Below, in pieces: positions 36,877 through 47,444 of a stretch of DNA of 64,000 nt; position 1 is the first letter of the stretch; each line of letters opens with the position of its first letter. A model generated the notes under the pieces. The model was not told the DNA's origin, ran no database searches, and was given only the letters and a program-made list of their open reading frames with translations. The DNA lies in contig SIJG01000008.1 of the NCBI GenBank assembly GCA_023374025.1, forward strand, positions 2,698,557-2,762,556, in the 5' to 3' direction. The translations under genes were made by a program, and so were the position numbers. Source of the DNA: Heterodera schachtii (lineage: Eukaryota; Nematoda; Chromadorea; Rhabditida; Heteroderidae).

Positions 36877-37280
36877 ATGCCAATTTCATAATGTCAGCAG
36901 AGCAGGGCCAAATAGGGCATAACAATGCCTGCCAATTCCCCGGCCCAAAAAGTGAAGGGCCATGCCAATGCCACGGGGCCAGGCCCAAACAGGGCAGGAG
37001 CGATATGCCAATGCCTATGCCACAAGGCCAGGCCCAAACAGGGCAGGGCCATGCCAATGCCTATGCCACGATACCTTGCCCAAACACGGCACGGCTATGC
37101 CAATGCCATGAGAACAGGCCCAAACAGGGCAGGGATATGCCAATGCCTATGCCACAAGGCCAGGCCCAAACAGGGCAGGGCCATGCCAATGCCTATGCCA
37201 CGATACCTTGCCCAAACACGGCACGGCTATGCCAATGCCATGAGAACAGACCCAAACAGGGCAGGGCCCCAATGCCGTAA
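36877..37280. repeat. ATGCCA-rich minisatellite upstream of SSP5
   Basis: A shorter version of the SSP3 array with the same higher-order units (CATGCCAATGCCTATGCC, ACGATACCTTGCCC). Confidence 0.9.
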
Positions 37281-37292
37281 ATGACAATGTCT

Positions 37293-37380
37293 ATTCAATG
37301 GCATGGTGCCAACGCGCAAGCATAGCCAACTTCAGCGCGGCATTCATTTCGCGCCCCCCCCCCAGTAGAAAGGCATTTTT
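37293..37380 (+). promoter_or_regulatory. conserved SSP upstream block (SSP5)
   Basis: Same ordered blocks as the other copies, 660 nt before the SSP5 ATG. Confidence 0.65.
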
Positions 37381-37952
37381 GCCTAATATTATAAAAAAAA
37401 ATGCGATAAAATATTTTTAAAAATTGGTAACTATAGATTTTTTTTTAAATTGTTGAAGCATCGATTTTTTTTATAAATATAAACAATAAACATCGGGCTT
37501 TATCCATGGCAAAACATTGGCATCGAGTGGCAAATTGATTCTTATTATTTGTCATTAGATTGCATAAAAGGCAAAGCAAATGCGATAATAATCATCAAAT
37601 AACTAATTATGGCCATCAAATTATATGGAGCAGCTCTTTTCCTCTTCAAGAATTCTTTTTTAATGAAAGTTTTTCGTTTTAATTATTAAAAAAAATTTTA
37701 ATCCATCTTTTCAAAAAGCAAAAAATTTTATTAGATTTAAAAATAAAAACAAGAAGAATATTGGAAAACTTAAATTTTATTTTTTTTTAAATTTTTAAAC
37801 CTAGCTTGAATTCTGTTGTCGGGATTTCAATCTGGTGAATCCTGATCAACAAACTCTTTCCAAAATCTTACAACACATTTTTATACGCAAAATTTGGGCC
37901 AAGACCACAAAAATAATTGTGAAATTTCACTTTTTTTTTTTTTACAGTAAAA

Positions 37953-38346
37953 ATGGCTAAATTTGTGCTGTTGCTGCTGCTGAACATGTTCATCGTCTGC
38001 TTCATGTTCTCCGCTTTTCTGTTCCAATGCGGAGAAACAAAACCAACAGTTAAAGTTATCTATGAAACTACACAATCTATCTCCATGGCTGATAGCCAAT
38101 TACAAACCTATTTTGATGACGGATTTGAAATTATAAGTAATTTATTTTTTAATCCCAATTAAATAGAGGGTAGGCGTTTACTTCTTCGCCGGCGGAATAA
38201 ATTCCCCTATTTGCCAAGTTTTGGATAAGTCCTCAACAAACAAAGTTGGCTCTCCCATATTTTCAGGCACCGTGGCAACCCAAGACAAGGAGGGCAACGC
38301 GGCATTTTTGTGGACATTGGTGAAGAAACAACTGCTGTTTTGCTGA
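37953..38346 (+). CDS. SSP5: small secreted protein, 87 aa, two exons
   Basis: Exons 37953-38136 and 38267-38346 join in phase 1 over the shortest intron of the family (130 bp, donor GTAATT, acceptor TTTTCAG). Signal peptide MAKFVLLLLLNMFIVCFMFS as in SSP3; the core is again different (TVKVIYETTQSISMADSQ, QTYFDDGFEII). Exon 2 reads TVATQDKEGNAAFLWTLVKK with a longer tail, QLLFC. The intron end carries one copy of the GGCTCTCCCATATTTTCAG-like sequence that is amplified in the 12.3-14.9 kb minisatellite. Candidate secreted effector; function unknown. Confidence 0.85.
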
Positions 38347-39655
38347 CTGTGATGTTATGATTTTCGACACATTTCACCAAATGCTTTTTCACTCATTTAT
38401 TTTTCGGGTTTTTAATTGTTTTAGCTGTCCTTTTTTCCAAACGGAAGAACAATTTGTTGCTTTGTTTTGTTTCGACTGTGTCCTTTACTGTTGCTAAAAA
38501 AATGATGCTTGGATTGATTGTTCGGCCCCCCATTTTTGCCTATTATAGCACTGATCAGCAGGGCTGACAAAAATATGCACGAAAAATGGCCTAAATATGC
38601 AAGCAAAGCCGTGAAATGTGCATCAAATATGCAACAAAAATCGCAAAATATGCACAAAAAATCTTGAAAATTAGGGGTGCAAAATAATTTAAAAAATTTC
38701 ATTCATAAATTTTATCGGTTGTTTTTGTAATTGCAAATCAAAAAATTTCTCAAGGTTTTCGGCACTGAAGCACACTGTTGACCCACTCGAGCAACCATTC
38801 AGATTTGGATTTAATTTTAGGCATAATCCAGGGTTTCCATTCGTCCTTGGATGCCAAGGACGTCCCTGGAATTTGGCTCTCTTCCTTGGAAATAAAAAAT
38901 GTCCTTGGATGCCAATGACGTCCTTGGAAATGATCATTAAAAAATGGAAAAAATAATCAAAGGAAATTTGATAAATTTTTGAAGGACTTGAAATAATAAA
39001 AAGAAAATTTAATCTAATTGCCTCTGCCAAGATTTCATTTTGTCCAAATTCAACATTTTGGAAAGGCTGAAAAAGAATATTGCAGTTGCTTCTGATATGG
39101 GCCAACCACAATACTATTATTGTCCACGATTAATTTTTGGTCATGTAATTGTCAAAAATTTAAAGGAGAGAGAGCATCGGCGGTGCCGGTATGCGCCGAG
39201 GGGAATTTTTTTTTAACGAAGATAAACTTTGTAACAGAGCTTTTAAGTTCAGAGAAAATCGTAGAATTTTAATCAAATCCGTGACCAAATAATAATTTAT
39301 GAATTTCATATGAAGCCCTTTGGGTACTTGTACAGTTTACACCCCATAGAAATTTTTTTTTTCTTTTTAGTGATAAAAACGTGTTTCCAGGGGTATTCGG
39401 GGGTCGCTGATCATGAATACAGCATTCATTTCGACCAATTCCAAAGCCCGGAACCAAATTCGAACAAAAAGTAGAAAATTTAAAATTTTTTCAAACAACA
39501 TTTTTGCTCTAAAAATTACCGCCCTTTGTTATGGTGCCGTATCATTTGGGCTCTTGTGCTATGTTTTGAAAACAAATTGGATTTCGTTTTAATCACTTCT
39601 TTGTTTCTTAATCCGCCAATGCAATAAATGATCAGAATTTATTTACAAAAAAAAA
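38347..39655. other. SSP5 3' flank and repeats
   Basis: SSP flank to about 38560, an ATATGCAC-rich fragment starting CAGGGCTGACAA (about 38569), a fragment of the CAGGG..TCCTTGG element (about 38832-39000), a GC hairpin near 39178, and a GGTCGCTGATC-type repeat at about 39390-39470. No gene seen. Confidence 0.55.
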
Positions 39656-39659
39656 AACT

Positions 39660-39760
39660 GCTCCAAGTGAGAAGAAAAGCAGACGCACAAACTATTTGTG
39701 GACACTGTTGAAGGATGAAATACAGTTCTGACTTTCTTCTGACTGGATGATGATAATTGA
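39660..39760 (+). pseudogene. SSP6: decayed exon 2 remnant
   Basis: The stretch encoding NYLWTLLKDEIQ-like residues followed by GTTCTGACTTTCTTCTGACT and GATGATGATA resembles exon 2 and the first part of the SSP 3' flank. The matching distal flank (GGCTGTCCTTTATTA, GATGAACCTATTAGA) appears at about 40870-41060, separated by the insertion at 40024. No exon 1 seen. Confidence 0.55.
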
Positions 39761-40023
39761 TAACTTTTGACTAGCAAAAAACGGTGCTATGACGTTAGTC
39801 AAAAACCATTAAATTAATTTGTTTATTTGTTTATTCATAAAAGTAAAAAAGTCATCAAAAGGGCGAAAACCACTTACTCTGACGACTATCAGATAAATGT
39901 GTCGTAGAGTAAGTGATAAAATAAAATATATGAATGATCACAAGAATAAAAAAGACAAAAATATGTGAAAAATAAAATAAAAAATAATTTGAGGTCAAAG
40001 TCAAAAGGGGTCGGAATCATTAG

Positions 40024-40601
40024 TAGGGCTGCTAATTTTATGTAAATACATATTTTTTTCCTGGATTCTACATAGCCTAATTAGTGGGAAAAACACTTTC
40101 TTTTTTGTGTTTGCAAACAAAAGTTGGGACTTTTATTTACATATTTTTACATATTTTGGGATTTTTCTACATATTACATATGTACATATTTTTATATATA
40201 TTTTGGACTTTTTCGTACATATTTCGCAATTTTTCGTAAATATTTTCATTTTTTTAACATATTTTGAGGATTTTGGAGAATTTATAGAAATTTTTGTGAA
40301 AAATTAAAAAAAAATTTTTGAAAATGTATCCCTAAAAATCGAATTTTTATATATCAAAAATTAATTTTTGAAATACTAAAATGTCATTCTAAGTCTATTT
40401 TTTCATTTTTATGGCATTTTGTGCCTATTTCACTTTTTACAGAATTTTTTCCAAAAAATAACCATTAAAAAAAATTTTTATTTACATATTTTAGTACATA
40501 TTTGGGGGTTTTTGTAAATATTTCATACATATTTTAGCATTTTTTATACATATTTTATTTACATAATTCGCGATTTTTCTTACATAAAATTAGCAGCCCT
40601 A
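40024..40601. mobile_element. 578-bp MITE, ends TAGGGCTGCTAATT, perfect 22-bp TIRs
   Basis: Twenty-two matching terminal bases beginning TAGGGCTGCTAATT, flanked by ATCATTAG on both sides. The interior is rich in TACATATTTT and its complement. Fragments of a relative lie near 16900-17000. Confidence 0.92.
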
Positions 40602-40604
40602 ATC

Positions 40605-41130
40605 ATTAGATAGCCCTAAATGTTTTCTATTAGTCTACAAAATTTCAAAAAGTTTTATGAAGTTTCAAGAAAGTTATGACTGAAAATGTTCAAAAAAACA
40701 TGGTTTTTTGAGCTTCTCAGGTCATAACTTTTTTTAAACTTAGAGAATTTTAAAAAAATTTTGCAGGATAGTAGAAAACACTTAGGACTATCGAAAAATA
40801 TTAAGATTATAAAATTTGATCCATTTTATGCGAAATTATGAATAATTTTATATCAAAAATTTTCCATTTGATGGTTTTTTTTTTGGCTGTCCTTTATTAC
40901 TTTCTAATCAATTTCGGTGTTTTGCCTAAATTGGTTGCAAAAAAAGGATGAACCTATTAGACCAGAGAGATTTGTTGTTGTTGATTCAACATTGCATAAA
41001 AATCTGTCCTGTCAAAAATTGTGTGTTATTTTTAAATTTAATTATGGAATCTTCGGTTAATTGCATCAATTAATCAAATAACATAATCAATGCTCCCAAT
41101 AGACTAGAAGACTATTTTATTAATTAAAAC
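40605..41130. other. half palindromic element and SSP6 distal flank
   Basis: A CGG-family half-unit (about 40610-40860), then the SSP-type 3' flank described under SSP6. Confidence 0.5.
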
Positions 41131-41831
41131 CAGGGTTTCGATCTTAAAATTTTGAAAATCCTCATTTCAGCCATAAAAAATCCTCATTTGCCACTAAAGT
41201 ACCTCAAAAAATCCTCATTTTTTAAAACATCATAAAATTGCCGAACAAAATCAGTCAACTGTAATATTTTTCGTTTGAAACAATCACGGCGCCTATCAGC
41301 GCTGCCGGACCTATTTTTCTTAAAAAATTGGCCGAAAAATCGCAAAATTGGTAATTTTGGTAAAAATCTATAACAATCTCATTTAAAACCACCAAAAATA
41401 AAAAAATTCTATTGTTTTAATAAATTGATAAGCTCTTAAATTTTTTACTTTTAAATTGCTTTTTTTGTGGCGCGGTTTTTCCAAAAAAACTTTTTGGGAA
41501 CGTTGGGAGTGGTCCGGCAGTGCCGATAGGCGCTGCCGGAAATTTTTTGAGACTTTGAGTGCGATTTCATAACAGATTAAAATGCTTTTGACTGAGGATT
41601 TTTACGAAAAAATGTTAAAGATTTGAAGAAAGAGTTCGAACATTTTGCCAAATACACCTAATTTTTCAAAAAATCATGCGTTCTTGTCACTTTTTTATAA
41701 AAAGACCACAAAAATCCTCAAATTTCTCAAAAGACCACAAAAATCCGTAAATCCTCATTTTCCAAAAAAATCCTCTTTGACCCTCTAAAAGACCACAAAA
41801 TGAGGAAAAATCCTCAGATATCGAAACCCTG
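41131..41831. mobile_element. 701-bp hAT-like MITE, ends CAGGGTTTCGAT
   Basis: Ends CAGGGTTTCGATC and GATATCGAAACCCTG, flanked by ATTAAAAC on both sides. Two GC hairpins (about 41286-41312 and 41514-41540) and inverted AAATCCTCATTT blocks make it a close relative of 10732-11442; a lone end is present at about 23095. Confidence 0.92.
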
Positions 41832-41991
41832 ATTAAAACTGTTTAGATTATGTGCGCTTTAAAAATTTTTTTGAATCCGTAAAACTCAACTCGTATAATT
41901 GCTTAGATTAGGCCTAGACTTAAGCTTTATTTTGAATAATACGAGTTGTCTTTTGTACGAGTTGCACTTTATGCCTTTGTATTGTTGGCAT

Positions 41992-42125
41992 TAGGGTTGG
42001 TCGGGATCTGGAATTTTGGGCAAAACCAGGACTTTTTGGCTGGGAGAACCGGGAATTTCCCGGTCAAAACTTGTGACTTCGGTACTCAGTTGTCCGTATT
42101 TTGGTCCCGGTCCCCTCCAACCCTA
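41992..42125. mobile_element. 134-bp MITE-like element, ends TAGGGTTGG
   Basis: Ends TAGGGTTGG and CCAACCCTA, with flanks GTTGGCAT and GTTGCCAT (7 of 8). The interior has CGGGAA and CCCGGTC inverted blocks. Confidence 0.65.
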
Positions 42126-42246
42126 GTTGCCATTGACCTCTCTCGTCAAAATTCTCGTCTTTTTAGTCCACACTTTTCCCACCCTTAGTGCCAAGTAAAT
42201 TTTTTATTTAACAATAAACAACAAAAATTTAAAAACAATTTTTCCT

Positions 42247-45200
42247 TCAAACTTCCATCTTTTCATCCAGTTGAAGAGCAAGCTTGTCAGCAGATTTGGC
42301 TGAAATTAATAAATAATTTAATTACAATGCACTTTAATATGATAAATTTTGACAGTACTAATTTCTCCGGGAAGGGGGGGGGGGGGGGGATTGCCGGAAC
42401 AGGACAAAATTTCGCCGCCAAATTCTCGAAAAAAATTTTCAAACATAAAAATTTATAAAAAAATTTCTAGCTGGTTTGGAATTTTCTTTCGAAAATGAGT
42501 AATTTTTTCTTGAAAAATTGGTAAATTTGAAACTTTTCTAAAATTTGGGCGCGAACCCGAAATGGCAAGCCTTTTCTTAAAGTATGAACATAGTTCACGC
42601 GATTAATTGTAAGATACATATATACAATCGCGTTCTAAATTTAGCTTGATTTAATCAATTTAAGATCAATGAGAATTTTGCAAAATTTGAATTTTCGACT
42701 TTTTGTTCGGGTCCGAAATCGGTCGAAATGGGTGTCATATTCGTGATCAGCGAGCCCGAAGGGAGCAGCTCGTTTCCCCCCCCCCCCCCCCCGCCGTTTC
42801 CCCCCCGTATCAGTTCCCCGCCCAGCTCGGTTCCCCCCCGCATCGTTTCCCCCCCGAGAAATTTTTTTAAAAAAAATTAGCTAACTTAAAAATTTTTCAA
42901 GAAAAAAATCTTAGAAAGTTTTTTCACAAGGAAATTCTAAGAAAAAAAAATTAACTACATCAATTCTCAAATTTTCCTCACCAATTTTCTGTTGGTTCTT
43001 TTTGTGACGCTTCACCGCTTTCCGAATGGCACGGCTGCTGATGGGAACCGACGGCGGCGGCGATGACACGGCATTGTCCTCCTCCTCCTCCCCTAACAAC
43101 GACGAAGCATTTGGTGGCGGTGACGTCTGGAAATTCGCAGAAAAATTAGGCAAAATTAAAAAAAAAAAAAAAAAATTCTGGGAGAATAAAACCTTTTTTA
43201 CAAAAAAAAAGGTCGCCAAAAAAAGTGTAGCAAAAAAAAGGTTGCCACCGGAGAAAAACTTGGACCATCGTATAAAAAATCGGTCCAGAGCTGCCCCCCC
43301 CCCCCCGGGTACACCCCAAAATTTCGCCGCCGAAATTATGCCGCCCGGAATTTTGCCGGGACATAATTTGGCCAAAGAAATTTTTTTTTTAAATTCTAAA
43401 ATTCCAAGAAAAAAATTTTAGAAATTTTTATATCGATTTTTTGGAAAATTTTTTGAAAAACGTACTAAGTTCATAAATTTCAAAAAAAAATCGCTAAAAA
43501 TTTTTTCTAAATTTTTTTGTTGAAATTTTCTTAAAAAATTTCAAAGTTTAATTTTTATTTTTGCGGCGAAATTTGGTCCCGGAAGCGATTTTTTGGGAAA
43601 AATCTTAGTAATTCACCATAAAAATTTATAAAAAAAATCTTTCTCTAAGATTTTTTTCCTTGAAAAATTTCTGTTCGTAAAATTTTTTTTTTTTTTAAAT
43701 TTTTTTCGGGGCGGAAACGACGTGGGGGGGGGGGGGAAATGAAGTGCACCCCCTGTTCCGACCCCCCCCCCCCTTTGTCCCGTTGTGTTTTTTTTCCATG
43801 CTGCCATTGCCTCATCGGTCCAAACGGTGTTCTTCTTCTTCATCTTCTTCCTCTGTTTTGCGCCCTTCTTTTTGACCGCTCTCTGATGACCAATTTTGCG
43901 CTCACTTCCCGAAGCCTGTGTGGGTGTTGGTGCGTTTTTTTGTTGGTAAATTGATGAAAATTAAAAAAGCATAGGCAATACATACTGGCAAGGCTACCTC
44001 GCCATACCACCTTTTTGGAAAACATCGCCGCCGGGACACGCATTTTTTTTTTGGGGGGGGGACAGATTCTCGACGCCTGAAAAAAATTTTTTTTTTTAAA
44101 AAAATTCAAGAAAAAAAAAACTTCAAGAAATTTTTTGTTGAAATTTTTCGTTTTGAAAAAAAAAAAAATTTTTTTTTGGGGGCGAGGGGACTGCTACGGC
44201 TGGAAAGGGGTGGGAGGGGGGAATGTAGTGCACGGGTAATTTGATTATCAGCAAATTTTTGAAAAATGACAATTATTCAAACAACAGAAAAAAAATGTCC
44301 ATGTTTTTTGGGTATACCCAAAAATCGCCGATAAAAAAATTTGAAAAAATAAATTTATATAAAATTCAAAATTGCGGCGAGTTTTGTCCTGCTCCCTGTT
44401 TGTTCGTTTTGGTGCCGTTTTGGCTTTGAAGGGGGGGGGGGGGTGTTAAAAACGAAAAATGCTTTTTTTTTAATAGAAATAAAGTGAAAAAAATTTTGGG
44501 AAATGAAATTTTCTGAGGGGGTATTATATCAAAAAAAAACCCAAGACCAAGTGGAAACCCTTAGACAAAATTTAAGTGCAATAAAGGTTTCAAATCCACC
44601 TCAATGACAAGATTTAAATTCGGTAAATCCACCAAAACCCACCTCAATGACAATGTCCGCATTTTCGATGGTCCGTCGAACTTCGGCCGCAAATGAACGC
44701 ACCGATTTGGCATTGGCACCGCCCTTTTTGGCCATTTTCTGTCGTGCCTTTCGCTCCTGTTCCATTTTCTAAAAATTATTAAAAAAAATTCAAGCGGAAT
44801 TAAATTAATTGAAAAATTCCGACTCTGTTTGCATATGGTAAAATTTGCATAATTTGAGGCAATTTATTCGAAACAATGTTAAATTCACAGGTATAAAAAT
44901 TGTTTAAAATTAAAAAAAAAACAATTAAAAGAAAGCCTTTTTCTATTTTTGTGCAACGTTTTTTTTTAAAAAATTCCAGCACCTGGGAGCAAAAAGCAGG
45001 AATTTTAGCCATTTTTCGCCGAAAATGATTATTTTGCCATTAAAAAATATTTTTTTTTTAAATAACGTAAAATTTTTTGAAGAAAAAAAGATCTTATAAA
45101 AAATTTTTTTCAACGATTTTTTCAAAAAATTTTTTTTTGAAGCAGTAATTGCCATTAAATTTTTCAAAAAATTTTTTTTTGTGGTATGAGAGAAACAAAC

Positions 45201-46573
45201 TGCTCCCGAGGGGACATGATGTAAAAGAGGTGGGGGAGCGAGTCACCGACGAAGGGGGAAAAGATGAAAATTATGCGCCTCAAAAATTTTCTAAAAAAAA
45301 TTCAATTAAAAATGAAACATAACTTTTTTCTAAAAACATCCAATTCAAACATTCTTTCTATCAATCCCAAAAAGGAGTGCTATATTCGTCTGAAAAATTT
45401 CAAAAATTGTTATTATTCTGAACATTTTTGGGTACTTATATGGTTTAGCCACCCAAAAAAAATAATAATTTTTAAATCATATAAACATTATAGGTTGTTT
45501 ATGTGGTCGGGGGTTTTCGGGGTCGCTGATCACGAATTTGACATCCATTTCGACCAATTTCTTATCCCGGACCCGAATTCGAACAAAAAAAATCGGAAGC
45601 TCAAATTTTCGGATTTTGTATTTTCGGTATAAAACCGGTTTAAACACACGAAAACAACTGAAATCCATCACTTCTACAATAAAAGATCATCTAAGCCGTT
45701 TTTAGACGAAAATGCAAAATTCGAACTTTCGATTTTTTGTTCGAATTCGGGTCCGGGTTTAGCAAATGGGTCGAAATGGATGTCAAATTCGTGATCAGCG
45801 ACCCCTAAAACCATCGACCACATAAACAACCTAGAATGTTTATATGATTTAAAAATTATTATTTTTTTGGGTGGCTAAACCATATAAGTACCCATTTTTG
45901 ACTATAATTTTTGTTTCTTGGGTGATTTTTTTTTCAACCTTCGTAGACTAACAGAGACCACTGGGCTATCTATGAAAATTTAATTTGGATGCTTCTATAA
46001 AACGTTATGTTGCATTAAAGTTGCCAAATTATTTATGGCCTTGTAAATTAACTGCAATAGAGCCGAACATTTTTTGATAGGGTTAAGCTAATCAGAAAAA
46101 AATCCGACTTTTAAGGGTCAATCGCATGCAGACAAATTTGAAATTTAAGCGGAGTTAGAAAAAAAAATGCATTTTTCTTAATTTGTACATTAATATTTTT
46201 TGGGGGAAACCTTTGCCTCCGCCCGTTTCTGCTCCGCCTCCATCAACACTTCAGCTTTGAAGGGACATTTGTTTGGCACTGCAATTGGTTTTTCGCTCTT
46301 TTTCCGGCCAAATTCTAAAATTTAAAAATTTCATAGGGTAAATATTGCAATGAATTTTTCTAAAAATCCAAGGGCCAAATTTTTTCCTTTTTTTTTTTAC
46401 CTTTGGACGTTTTTTTAAGTTTTCGCGAATGTTCCCGAACTTTGCGCTGAATTTTGAACTTTTTCTTGCAGGTCAACCGTTTGCTTTGTTTTTCTGAAAA
46501 ATGAAAATGGAAAATTTTACTGTTTTTTTGGTGGCCTTTTTTTTTTTTGCTTACTTAAACAATATTTGGCCAT
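42247..46573 (-). pseudogene. nucleostemin-like paralogue lacking the GTPase domain
   Basis: Exons recognisable by homology to the 47.4-54.0 kb gene: 46573-46555 (MAKYCL), 46493-46401 (basic [20 protein letters not shown]), 46314-46211 (PNKCPFKAEVLMEAE), 44768-44643, 43126-42982 ([17 protein letters not shown]) and 42299-42247 (AKSADKLALQLDEKMEV, TGA). The first four join in frame, as do the last two. Exon 44768-44643 fuses the start of parental exon 4 ([16 protein letters not shown]) to the end of exon 5 ([20 protein letters not shown]), so an internal deletion is visible. None of the NKID, G-loop or DSPG exons are present. A Lys-rich open stretch at about 43917-43770 could be another exon, uncertain. 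It may be decayed or may encode a short nucleolar-type protein. Confidence 0.75.
45430..45893. repeat. 464-bp imperfect palindrome with GGTCGCTGATC arms
   Basis: Left arm from GGGTACTTATATGGTTTAGC, right arm ending in its complement; arms are about 190 bp. Each includes GGTCGCTGATCACGAATTTG and a TTCGAACAAAAA end. Single-arm relatives are at about 17820-17900, 39390-39470, 42695-42760 and 46985-47065. It lies within an intron of the paralogue. Confidence 0.8.
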
Positions 46574-46639
46574 AGCGAAAATTGAAGAAGACAAAGTTAA
46601 TTGCTGAACTGGAAGTCAAATAAATGGCTAAAAAATTGA

Positions 46640-46860
46640 AGGAGAAATTAAAAAGGTAAAAGGACGATTCGTTTTTGACCCGATTCGTTTTTTTACCCCG
46701 ATTCGTTTTTTGAGGTAGAAATTCAAAAATTCGAGGTTGAATCGATGAAATTTTAAATATTTTAGATAAATTTAAGCTTAGGAATGTGTTTTAAGTTAGT
46801 TTACAGTTTACCCAAACGAATTGGCCAAAAACGAATCGTCCCTCGTCCAATTAAAAATCT
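46640..46860. other. short inverted-repeat segment upstream of the paralogue
   Basis: AGGACGATTCGTTTTTGACC near 46660 and its near-complement GGCCAAAAACGAATCGTCC near 46822 frame about 180 bp. Possibly a small MITE; no clear target duplication seen. Confidence 0.4.
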
Positions 46861-47444
46861 TCAACAAAAAAAATTCTATCGCCATCGAATACAGACGACA
46901 AAAAACTCGAAAATTTGGGAAATTAAAAGATTTTTGTTGGGTTTTTTTTTCCTTATTCAAAATTGAAAAAAATCATGAAAACATGTTTCCTGTGGTCTTC
47001 GAGGTCGTTGATAACGAATCTGACATCCATTCATTCAACCAATTCGGGACCCGATTTTGAACAAAATCAAAATTCACTAATCATCAAAAAGCACATTTAA
47101 TCAACAGCCACAGTTTGTTTCCACACCAAAAATGCGAAATTCAAAAAATTTGATTTTTTTTTTCGAAAAAGAAGGGTAGGGGCAAAGAATTTTAAAAAAA
47201 TTTTACAGAACCAATTCGAATAGCTAACATTGAAGGAGCAACCAAAATTTTTGTTTGTTATTTTTTACATTAAAAAAAAAGTTTTATGTCAAAAATGTTT
47301 TTGCATAAAATAATTATTTTATTGTTATTATTGTTTTTTTTTTTGTTTTGTTAAAAACAAGGCGCCTGTTGTATAATTTTAGGTAAAATTTATTTGTAAA
47401 AACAACAACAATATTCAATAAAAAAAATCCCCCGAAAAAAAAAA

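Noticed and set aside
43613..43930. Lys-rich open stretch as an additional exon of the nucleostemin paralogue
   Set aside because: A TTCG-preceded acceptor is possible, but no good donor before a G run and no match in the intact gene. Kept only as a note.
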